A program made the position numbers and the translations under genes. A stretch of 64,000 nucleotides of DNA from an uncultured Lachnospiraceae bacterium (GTDB taxonomy: Bacteria; Bacillota; Clostridia; Lachnospirales; Lachnospiraceae). The notes below the pieces were generated by a model, which was not told the origin of the DNA, did not search any database, and saw only the letters and a list, made by a program, of their open reading frames with translations. How positions within the stretch are numbered: the stretch's first letter is position 1; each line of letters starts with the position of its first letter. Location: assembly GCA_910585005.1 (NCBI GenBank), contig CAJUCN010000010.1, positions 1 through 64,000 on the forward strand, given 5' to 3'. Shown one piece after another: positions 25,307-30,175 of this stretch.

Positions 25307-25396
25307 TTATGGTACAGTAAATTTGATTTTTGTTTGGGATGCCGCCAAATGCCTGCCAGGGCGGCGGCTTCCTTTTTTATGTTGTTTTTGTCTCAT
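25307..25396 (-). CDS. Putative 29-residue basic peptide downstream of hammerhead 1
   Basis: ATG 25396 has AAGGAG five bases upstream; 29 codons, product MRQKQHKKGSRRPGRHLAAS and onward, very basic. It begins 54 nt after the predicted ribozyme cleavage site and ends just before muA. It may be a leader peptide coupling translation to muA, or may be spurious. Coding evidence is only the ribosome site. Confidence 0.4.
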   Translation of the reverse strand: MRQKQHKKGSRRPGRHLAASQTKIKFTVP

Positions 25397-25417
25397 ATTT
25401 TCTCCTTTCTCTGGCCT

Positions 25418-25477
25418 GCCTCATCAGTGCCGGGCGGCCATTCCCCGGCAGACAGTGGGCGGATCCACTGTTTCGGC
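25418..25477 (-). ncRNA. Type II hammerhead ribozyme, copy 1
   Basis: On the minus strand: GCC, GAAA, a stem III (CAGTGG/CCACTG, six-base loop), UC, stem I (TGCCGGG/CCCGGCA), CTGATGA, GGC. All invariant core bases of the hammerhead are present and the strand order (open stem II) defines type II. Helix II extends through an A-A mismatch with GG/CC. Predicted cleavage is between 25451 and 25450. It lies about 145 nt ahead of the muA start and antisense to the plus-strand gene's leader. Confidence 0.9.
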
Positions 25478-25496
25478 TGGTTTTTTGCATAGGATA

Positions 25497-25505
25497 TGTT
25501 ATAAT
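25497..25505 (+). promoter_or_regulatory. Extended -10 promoter for the plus-strand gene
   Basis: TGTTATAAT (TG at 25497-25498, TATAAT at 25500-25505) gives a strong extended -10; no matching -35 hexamer is clear. About 50 nt separate it from the ATG at 25555, which has AAGGAGG. This would allow expression in the lysogen against the early operon. Confidence 0.6.
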
Positions 25506-25554
25506 ATTTCAAGGCATCTGTTCCGCCATTACATCATCAAGGAGGATATTACCC

Positions 25555-25947
25555 ATGAAACCTTATACAATAAACGGTGTCAGGACAACCCTGTATTCCA
25601 TCATCCAAAATGTATTCGCGCCAACGTTTATTTCTAAATATGAAAGGAATATTGGAAAATATTCTGCAAGGGCTAAATTCATTTTAGCGGAGGAGGCGGA
25701 GCGTGCAGATTTGGCAGTCATCCAATTATCCATGTTTTTGGATTCCCCTGCTATGCTTGAATCGCTCAGTCAGAAAATGACTGCAAAAACCATTTTTACC
25801 ATTTATATCCGCTATTATTGGCTTTCACGCTATCTGGAATGCCAGAATCAATCCGATGCCATAAGTCTGCCTGAAAACAAGGCTGATTTCTTTAAATATC
25901 TCCTGATAGATTATTGGAAGAACTCACTGCAAGAACGCCACATTTGA
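25555..25947 (+). CDS. Plus-strand cargo gene in the phage early region, unknown function
   Basis: 130-residue product from ATG 25555 (AAGGAGG 9 bases before). The ORF is open upstream, but those residues cover the ribozyme complement and promoter and have no ribosome site. The product starts KPYTINGVRTTLYSIIQNVF; it is mostly helical with alternating hydrophobic residues and aromatic clusters (IYIRYYWLSRYLEC). No signal peptide and no known domain. It is the only plus-strand gene besides the repressor, so it may be expressed in lysogens as a moron, for example for exclusion. That role is inferred. Confidence 0.75.
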   Translation: MKPYTINGVRTTLYSIIQNVFAPTFISKYERNIGKYSARAKFILAEEAERADLAVIQLSMFLDSPAMLESLSQKMTAKTIFTIYIRYYWLSRYLECQNQSDAISLPENKADFFKYLLIDYWKNSLQERHI

Positions 25948-26065
25948 TTGGTATCCCATATTTCTCAATGCCTCTCTTTATGGCTTCCGTTCCTTTATCC
26001 TCTTTGCCCTGACCCAATGTATCAGTCCATCCTTGCCTTGATACTGCATGATTCTCCTTATCCAT
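25892..26065 (-). CDS. Possible 57-residue ORF downstream of hammerhead 2
   Basis: ATG 26065 is preceded by AAAGGGGAAAG and lies 57 nt after the predicted ribozyme cleavage site. The product contains GTEAIKRGIEKYGIPIKCGV, which faintly resembles the ALRRGIEEWGIPKRI segment of the transposase encoded nearby, so it could be a transposase remnant. The 3' part overlaps the opposite-strand gene. Weak call. Confidence 0.4.
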   Translation of the reverse strand: MDKENHAVSRQGWTDTLGQGKEDKGTEAIKRGIEKYGIPIKCGVLAVSSSNNLSGDI

Positions 26066-26090
26066 ATCGCTTTCCCCTTTCCTTTAGTCT

Positions 26091-26149
26091 GCCTCATCAG
26101 TGCCAGTAGACCGTCTCTGGCAGACAGCGGATTATTCCGCTGTTTCGGC
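26091..26149 (-). ncRNA. Type II hammerhead ribozyme, copy 2
   Basis: Minus strand: GCC, GAAA, stem III CAGCGGA/TCCGCTG (loop of four), UC, stem I TGCCAG/CTGGCA (with an inner AGA/TCT pair), CTGATGA, GGC. Cleavage predicted between 26123 and 26122. The 5' half coincides with the last codons of the 26132 gene: GCC GAA ACA GCG GAA TAA reads AETAE-stop, and the stop falls in the stem III loop region. Stem III bases differ from copies 1 and 3 but remain paired, supporting real structure. Confidence 0.91.
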
Positions 26150-26452
26150 TCTACCCACCCGGTCTAATTCAATGTCTATTATGTGCTCCACCAGGTGCAT
26201 CAGATCATCCAGGCTCTTCTCTGTCAAGAAGCCGCACTCCTTGCAGCATATGGCATAACCGGCTATGATATAGAAATGCTTAACAATCTCCTCCTCCGTC
26301 TTAGTCTCCTGAATGGAGTTAATAAGCATTGTCAAATATGTGATTGCCTGTTTCCCTGTTTTTCCTAAGCTTCCTTCCATGGGGATCACTATTTTAGAAG
26401 CCTGCGGCTCCCCTTTGCTGTTTACGATTGTCTTAACTTTCACTCCCTGCAT
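26132..26452 (-). CDS. Phage early protein, unknown function, 3' end overlaps ribozyme
   Basis: About 106 residues from ATG 26452. N-terminal KVKTIVNSKGEPQASKIVIP then helices GKQAITYLTMLINSIQETK and KHFYIIAGYAICCKECGFLT (a CC-x2-C cluster), ending in DRVGRAETAE. Overlaps the upstream small ORF by 20 bp. The gene's final five codons are the 5' strand of hammerhead 2. A homologue-type role cannot be assigned. Confidence 0.7.
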   Translation of the reverse strand: MQGVKVKTIVNSKGEPQASKIVIPMEGSLGKTGKQAITYLTMLINSIQETKTEEEIVKHFYIIAGYAICCKECGFLTEKSLDDLMHLVEHIIDIELDRVGRAETAE

Positions 26453-26639
26453 CTCCTTCCTTAGTCCTTTCTGATATTCTGCTGTAAATCCTGCCGTCCG
26501 GCTGCTCACCCTTCGGCGCCCTTACCCTGCCAACCATCTCACAGGTTTCCTTTATTTGTGCCTCCGCATAGGTAAGTCCTCTTTGTGCAGCCTCTTTATT
26601 AAATCTTTCCAGGTCACTAATTCCCTTCTTTCGTACCAT
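26433..26639 (-). CDS. Small phage early protein, 68 aa, unknown
   Basis: ATG 26639 overlaps the end of the XRE gene by 23 bp. The product RKKGISDLERFNKEAAQRGL followed by YAEAQIKETCEMVGRVRAPK looks like a short helical DNA-associated domain. The same frame is open upstream, but that region is XRE shadow. Low-information call, though gene-like in context. Confidence 0.5.
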   Translation of the reverse strand: MVRKKGISDLERFNKEAAQRGLTYAEAQIKETCEMVGRVRAPKGEQPDGRIYSRISERTKEGDAGSES

Positions 26640-26889
26640 TCCGTTCAATCCCTTCTCCATTATTTGTTTCTTTTCCAAACAGCAGGTAATCGGCTGACAC
26701 ATGAAACACAATACATAAACGCGCAAGATATAATGCATTGGGCATACCGTCTTCATAAATATAATGTGCAAATGCACTCCTACTTGCACCGATCTGGTGT
26801 GCGATCTCCTTCTGGGTCTTCCCGGATGCAAGCCACAACTCCCTCAGCCTCCCTGCAAAACCTTCCAATGGATATATTTTCTTTTTCAT
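26617..26889 (-). CDS. XRE-family HTH regulator
   Basis: 90 residues with a full Cro/C1-type helix-turn-helix: LRELWLASGKTQKEIAHQIG and ASRSAFAHYIYEDGMPNALY, then the LARLCIVFHVSADYLLFG end of the domain. AGGAGGTG lies before ATG 26889. One of four XRE-type proteins within 2 kb of the immunity region; it could be a Ner- or Cro-like early regulator. Confidence 0.88.
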   Translation of the reverse strand: MKKKIYPLEGFAGRLRELWLASGKTQKEIAHQIGASRSAFAHYIYEDGMPNALYLARLCIVFHVSADYLLFGKETNNGEGIERNGTKEGN

Positions 26890-26900
26890 GCATGCACCTC

Positions 26901-27107
26901 CTACAAAAACATGCGGATGACATCCTGTATCAGCGCAATCCCGGAATCACACTCCACGTTGACGGTTCTTTCATACCCTGACTGGAATCTAATTGTCACT
27001 TCATTTTCATCTTCTGAAAGGATCATCTTATGAACATCTTCGCCTGCCCTTGTTGCTTTCATTAAAACCGAAAGCCTTGAAACAATGTCCTTCTTATTTT
27101 CCTTCAT
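26901..27107 (-). CDS. Small phage early protein, 68 aa, unknown
   Basis: ATG 27107 has AGGAGG seven bases upstream. The product has an N-terminal charged helix (ENKKDIVSRLSVLMKATRAG) and a beta hairpin (NEVTIRFQSGYERTVNVEC). No membrane segment. Between the small membrane peptide and the XRE gene. Function not known. Confidence 0.7.
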   Translation of the reverse strand: MKENKKDIVSRLSVLMKATRAGEDVHKMILSEDENEVTIRFQSGYERTVNVECDSGIALIQDVIRMFL

Positions 27108-27116
27108 TAAAACCTC

Positions 27117-27215
27117 CTATCCTATCGCTGCCATAAGCAGATATAACGCAATTAGGAATATAAATATGGATACTGTCGCGGCGATATTTTGTAATAATTC
27201 CATAACCTTTTCCAC
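27117..27215 (-). CDS. Tiny membrane peptide, 32 aa, downstream of hammerhead 3
   Basis: GTG start at 27215 with AAAGGG eight bases upstream; product EKVMELLQNIAATVSIFIFL and a further hydrophobic stretch, one transmembrane helix. The stop is inside the next gene's ribosome site. It begins about 52 nt after the predicted ribozyme cleavage site. An out-of-frame ATG at 27217 gives a less protein-like 21-residue product. Confidence 0.5.
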   Translation of the reverse strand: MEKVMELLQNIAATVSIFIFLIALYLLMAAIG

Positions 27216-27235
27216 ATTTCTTCCCTTTCCGGTCT

Positions 27236-27294
27236 GCCTCATCAGTGCCAGTAGACCATCTCTGGCAGACAGGGAATGGATTCCCTGTTTCGGC
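27236..27294 (-). ncRNA. Type II hammerhead ribozyme, copy 3
   Basis: Minus strand: GCC, GAAA, stem III CAGGGAAT/ATTCCCTG (loop of two), UC, stem I TGCCAG/CTGGCA with AGA/TCT inner pairs, CTGATGA, GGC. Core is complete; cleavage predicted between 27268 and 27267. It lies between the truncated MFKSRIKK copy and the membrane peptide, so it would cut the XRE-gene mRNA from the rest of the early operon. Confidence 0.91.
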
Positions 27295-27332
27295 TATCCT
27301 ATTCTTTTTATTTGTGATAGAATTTGTATATG

Positions 27333-27401
27333 CTATGGGGCAGGTGCCTTTTCTAAAGCCGCAATCCTCTCTTCAAGTTTTTTTATTCTGCTTTTGAACA
27401 T
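27333..27401 (-). pseudogene. Truncated duplicate of the coiled-coil leader of the adjacent XRE gene
   Basis: ATG 27401 with AGGGGAGG upstream; 22 codons: MFKSRIKKLEERIAALEKAP then AP and stop. The DNA matches the start of the gene at 27413 almost base for base, but a CAG codon has become TAG (CCA TAG CAT vs CCA CAG CAT). After the stop, similarity continues for several bases. It looks like a recent tandem duplication in which the second HTH part has been lost. Confidence 0.7.
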
Positions 27402-27412
27402 ATCTTCCTCCC

Positions 27413-27700
27413 CTATTTCCCCACTAAGTCATTCATGTCGCACTTCAAAACCTTAGCTATTTCAGCGCCCAGAAGCAGCGTAACCGACTTTGTACCACGT
27501 TCAATCTGGCAGATCATCGGTATTGATACTCCTACTGCGGAAGCCAAATCTTTTTGGCTCATTCCCACTTTTTTTCTTATCTCCTTAATGTTTTCGCCTA
27601 TGCTCATTCCTGAACATTTAACTTGTATATGCTGTGGGGCAGGTGCCTTTTCTAAAGCCTCAACCCTCTCTTCAAGCTTTTTTATTCTGCTTTTAAACAT
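27413..27700 (-). CDS. XRE-family regulator with N-terminal coiled-coil leader
   Basis: 95 residues. Residues 1-25 (FKSRIKKLEERVEALEKAPA) are a leucine-zipper-like helix; residues 32-90 are an XRE HTH (SIGENIKEIRKKVGMSQKDL, VSIPMICQIERGTKSVT). GGAGGAAAGGTG before ATG 27700 supports the long form, and an internal ATG at 27607 has a poorly spaced site. The HTH resembles the next upstream XRE protein, pointing to duplication. Early operon; possible negative regulator (Ner-like). Confidence 0.82.
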   Translation of the reverse strand: MFKSRIKKLEERVEALEKAPAPQHIQVKCSGMSIGENIKEIRKKVGMSQKDLASAVGVSIPMICQIERGTKSVTLLLGAEIAKVLKCDMNDLVGK

Positions 27701-27701
27701 T

Positions 27702-27899
27702 TCACCTTTCCTCCAATAGTTCCTCCATGCCGCACCCTAAAACCCTCGCTATATCTCTACCCAGAACCATGTTAGGAACTTTACTTCCCCGTTCAATCTG
27801 GGCTACCATGGATCTTCCCAATCCAACTGCGTCTGCAAGCTTTTCCTGTGTCATTCCAAGTGCCTGTCGTTTTGCTTTAATATTTTCACCTACGCTCAT
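27702..27899 (-). CDS. XRE-family HTH protein, first early gene (Ner/Cro-like)
   Basis: 65 residues, almost entirely one XRE domain: SVGENIKAKRQALGMTQEKL, LGRSMVAQIERGSKVPNMVL, then GRDIARVLGCGMEELLEE. First gene of the leftward early operon, divergent from the repressor at 28061. Ribosome site AAAGGG before ATG 27899. Position is that of Mu Ner, which shuts off early and repressor promoters. Confidence 0.88.
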   Translation of the reverse strand: MSVGENIKAKRQALGMTQEKLADAVGLGRSMVAQIERGSKVPNMVLGRDIARVLGCGMEELLEER

Positions 27900-27921
27900 A
27901 CTTTTCCCTTTCCTTTCTATG

Positions 27922-27962
27922 TGTTACCGTGGTAACATTAATATACGTTTACTACAGTAACA
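27922..27962. promoter_or_regulatory. Operator palindromes in the early control region
   Basis: TGTTACC-GT-GGTAACA at 27922-27937 is a perfect 7-bp arm palindrome. GTTTACT-AC-AGTAACA at 27947-27962 is a degenerate copy with the same 2-bp centre, 25 bp further on. The second overlaps the -10 of the early promoter. Likely Ner/repressor sites. Confidence 0.75.
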
Positions 27963-27990
27963 GTATATCCCACTTTTGTTGGATTGTAAA
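27962..27990 (-). promoter_or_regulatory. Early promoter (TTTACA-17-TATACT)
   Basis: On the minus strand -35 TTTACA (27985-27990), 17-bp spacer, -10 TATACT (27962-27967). It drives the leftward early operon. The -35/spacer overlaps the first of three 31-bp-phased boxes and the -10 touches the second palindrome, so repression by occlusion is likely. Confidence 0.75.
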
Positions 27991-28047
27991 TACTAAATTC
28001 AATTTTTTGTTGGATTTCTATATTTCTATTACTCTTTTTGTGGGATG
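27974..28047. repeat. Three direct boxes at exact 31-bp spacing
   Basis: TTTTGTTGGATT at 27974-27985 and 28005-28016, and TTTTGTGGGATG at 28036-28047. Starts are 31 bp apart each time, near three helical turns, so bound proteins would line up on one DNA face. Located between the divergent repressor and early promoters; candidate repressor operators or transposition enhancer (MuA IAS-like). Confidence 0.8.
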
Positions 28048-28060
28048 AAAGGAGATTAAA

Positions 28061-28459
28061 ATGTATAATTCTAGCGAAATTGCAACAAAAATCAATCAAT
28101 TATTAAAAGAAAAAAAACTATCTCAAAAAGAAATGTTAGAAAAATGTGAATTAAGTAAAAATGCAATTTCTTCAATGTTATCAAGAGGATCCATGCTACG
28201 TGCAGACAACTTAGCCCGAATAGCTGACTATTTAGATTGCTCTATTGATTATTTGATGGGAAGGAGTTCCCCTACTCGTAACGCCTATTCCCTGCCTTAT
28301 GACTTGACTCAAAAATATAATTCTCTTCCTAATGATGGTAAAGAAGAAATTGCCTATATGATAAATTACAAGTACGAACAGTACCAAAAGAAAAGAAAGA
28401 GACTGTCATCCGGTTCTGGAACCGAGACCGATGATGGATTTCACAATATGCTTGCGTGA
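28061..28459 (+). CDS. Phage immunity repressor (XRE family)
   Basis: 132 residues on the plus strand, divergent from the early operon. N-terminal HTH (SEIATKINQLLKEKKLSQKE, ELSKNAISSMLSRGSMLRAD) ends in ARIADYLDCSIDYLMGR; residues 70-132 are a linker and basic helix (YKYEQYQKKRKRL) that may dimerise. GGAG before ATG 28061. Sits next to the phage terminus as the Mu c repressor does. AT-rich codon use differs from the early genes. Confidence 0.88.
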   Translation: MYNSSEIATKINQLLKEKKLSQKEMLEKCELSKNAISSMLSRGSMLRADNLARIADYLDCSIDYLMGRSSPTRNAYSLPYDLTQKYNSLPNDGKEEIAYMINYKYEQYQKKRKRLSSGSGTETDDGFHNMLA

Positions 28460-28488
28460 GTTTAACTCCCTTTTAAATCCTTTTAACC

Positions 28489-28522
28489 AGTCTTTAAAAG
28501 AGCTTTTGAGAGACTATTTTTT
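28489..28522 (+). terminator. Terminator of the repressor gene
   Basis: Imperfect stem AGTCTTTAAAAG / CTTTTGAGAGACT (28489-28515) followed by ATTTTTT on the plus strand, 30 bp after the repressor stop. Confidence 0.75.
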
Positions 28523-28554
28523 ATATGTAATTTCTTTACACTCATAAATTTAGG

Positions 28555-28725
28555 GTGATTGAACAACCAAACATGAACACATTTAATAAGGAAATTTTTC
28601 ATTTTCTTATTTTACCAAAACGGTTGTTCAATCACTTTCTTTAAGGTAGATAAATACTGATATTTTCAGCATTTTCGGATTGAACAACCACTATCTGTTT
28701 TTTCCTACTTTGGTTGTCCAATCAC
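28555..28725. repeat. Four inverted GATTGAACAACC boxes (transposase-type sites)
   Basis: GTGATTGAACAACC at 28555-28568 (+); GGTTGTTCAATCAC at 28622-28635 (-); GATTGAACAACC at 28678-28689 (+); GGTTGTCCAATCAC at 28712-28725 (-). Two head-to-head pairs within 275-445 bp of the terminus, with no gene. Position and number fit internal MuA binding sites (like L2/L3), or a regulator array. Confidence 0.78.
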
Positions 28726-28825
28726 AATAAGCTTATTTTCTCATGACTTTAAAACATTTTAAATCATTCTTAAATTGTCCTATTTTTCCTATCCATATCC
28801 ACTTTAAAAGATTTAAGTCTTTGTA

Positions 28826-28857
28826 AATAAAAAAGAACAGATTAGATTTATCTGCTC
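28826..28857 (-). terminator. Minus-strand terminator insulating the prophage end
   Basis: GAGCAGAT / ATCTGTTC stem (28850-28857 / 28835-28842) followed on the minus strand by TTTTTTATTTAC. It would stop transcripts entering the prophage from the interrupted GH38/sugar operon, protecting the repressor region. Confidence 0.75.
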
Positions 28858-29000
28858 TCTTCATATAAAAAAACTGTCCATCAAAAATGACACACTTTTT
28901 CACTATAACCTTTTACAAGCATTGATTTTTCGGTATTTCTCACCTTTTCCTATTATTTCTCACTTTCTTTCAAATATGTCATTCTTCTTGGATAAATACA
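28858..29000 (-). repeat. Prophage terminus with GTGAGAAATA direct repeats
   Basis: No gene here. The end at 29000 reads inward TGTATTTATCCAAG. Two GTGAGAAAT copies (minus strand; 28935-28943 and 28955-28963 on the map) sit 20 bp apart, about 40-65 bp from the end, and may be terminal transposase sites. Plus strand ends in CA. Confidence 0.7.
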
Positions 29001-29296
29001 CCTGGAGTCGTATGCATGGGAAGCGCCGTTATGCTGATCCTCCCTTCCCCTACCAGGTTCTCAAATCGATCTGTCATTTCAGGCGAAGCATGTTCCATCC
29101 ATCTGATTACCGGATAAGCCGCTTCACAAGTCCACCGGAACTGCGCTTCTTCCGGATAATCCTTTGTCATCTCGCATAACGCTATTGCCTGCTCGATATA
29201 ATCACTTTGTAATTCCAAAAGCATGGGCTGCGGATGTGTATATCCAATATCTAAATGGCTATGATGCATACACCAAATTTCTTTAATTTTTCCCAT
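28979..29296 (-). pseudogene. GH38 alpha-mannosidase-like gene, 5' fragment cut by the prophage
   Basis: The ORF of 105 codons begins GKIKEIWCMHHSHLDIGYTH, matching the N-terminal GH38 motif (HxHxD) of alpha-mannosidases, and continues through QFRWTCEAAYPVIRWMEHAS and ITALPMHTTP. True host sequence ends at 29001; the last residues (GVFIQEE) and stop are phage DNA. Intact GH38 enzymes of this type exceed 800 residues, so the enzyme is broken. It was the last visible gene of the sugar operon. The remainder should lie beyond the far prophage end. Confidence 0.88.
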
Positions 29297-29329
29297 ATTC
29301 CTCTTCCTTTCCTCCTTTGACTATTTCTA

Positions 29330-30175
29330 TCATCCCTTGACGCCGCCTGCCGTAACGCCATCCAATATCTTCTGCGAAAAAACAAGAAACAATAACAAAA
29401 TGGGGATGGTGGACAACGTGGATACTGCCATTGCAAGATCCATCGTGTTGATCAGCTTTCCGGTATACTTTACCACCAAAAGCGGCACTGTTTTTGCCAC
29501 GTCTTTTTGCAAAAAAATAAGCGGTAAAAAGAACTGGTTCCAGATCTGTACGGACACGGTGATGCAGACACTAAACACAATTGGACTCGCCATAGGAAAC
29601 ATAATCTTTCGGAAAGTCATCCATTCACCCGCCCCATCTATCAGCGATGCCTCATAAATCTCCCTGGGAAGGCCTGCAAAAAAATCTGTCAGCATAAAAA
29701 CCGGCATAGAGATATTGGCCGCCGAAACTAAGATTACGGAAAGTGGATGATTGATTAAGTTCAAGTTTTTCATAATTTGGAAAACCGGAACAATTCCCAA
29801 CTGTATCGGGAACATAAGCCCAACCAGAAAATAGACCCGCAAAAACTTCCTGCCTTTAAACCGGTATCTGGCAATTCCATATGCAGTAATGGATGAAATA
29901 AATACCAAAAGTGCAAGGCTGACTGCAAGTATCATTACACTATTCCCAAAATATCTGAAAAAATGATCTTTAACAATCAGTTTGATATAATTATCCAGGG
30001 AAAGCTTTTCTGGTTTTCCAAAGGTATTGCTTAAGATATCCTGCCTTGGCCGCAGGGAATGGTACATCATATAAACAAGCATGAAAAAAGTAAACGATGA
30101 ATAGATCCACAAAAATAGTTTTACCAGCCCCGCCGTCTTCCCCTGATGCCTGCTCATCATATCTCTCGTTTTCAC
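29330..30175 (-). CDS. Sugar ABC transporter permease (MalG type)
   Basis: 281 residues, six membrane segments, with the EAA loop EASLIDGAGEWMTFRKIMFP towards the C-terminus that docks the ATPase. Directly after the MalF-type gene. ATPase gene is not visible, so a shared MsmK-like ATPase is expected elsewhere. Upstream of the cut GH38 gene, suggesting uptake of mannosides. Confidence 0.93.
   Translation of the reverse strand: MKTRDMMSRHQGKTAGLVKLFLWIYSSFTFFMLVYMMYHSLRPRQDILSNTFGKPEKLSLDNYIKLIVKDHFFRYFGNSVMILAVSLALLVFISSITAYGIARYRFKGRKFLRVYFLVGLMFPIQLGIVPVFQIMKNLNLINHPLSVILVSAANISMPVFMLTDFFAGLPREIYEASLIDGAGEWMTFRKIMFPMASPIVFSVCITVSVQIWNQFFLPLIFLQKDVAKTVPLLVVKYTGKLINTMDLAMAVSTLSTIPILLLFLVFSQKILDGVTAGGVKG

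Larger units (their letters stand above)
1..29000. mobile_element. Mu-like transposable prophage (one end and most of genome)
   Basis: The block contains MuA, MuB, Gam, GemA, Mor and DUF3486 homologues plus a full head and contractile-tail set, all but two genes on the minus strand. The visible terminus is placed at 29000: read inward on the minus strand it begins TGTATTTATCC, close to the TGTATTGATT left end of phage Mu, and the plus strand ends in CA as Mu-family ends do. The host GH38 gene is interrupted exactly there. Predicted 5-bp target duplication is CCTGG (29001-29005). The other end is outside the window, so completeness and the second copy of the duplication cannot be seen. No obvious broken phage gene was found, so the element may be functional. 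Confidence 0.93.

Noticed and set aside
25330..25554. Extended N-terminus of the 25555 plus-strand gene
   Set aside because: Covers the ribozyme complement and extended -10 and has no ribosome site; ATG 25555 has AAGGAGG.
27413..27607. Splitting the XRE gene into a separate leader ORF and an HTH ORF starting at 27607
   Set aside because: One continuous frame with a strong site at 27700; the internal ATG has an ill-spaced site.
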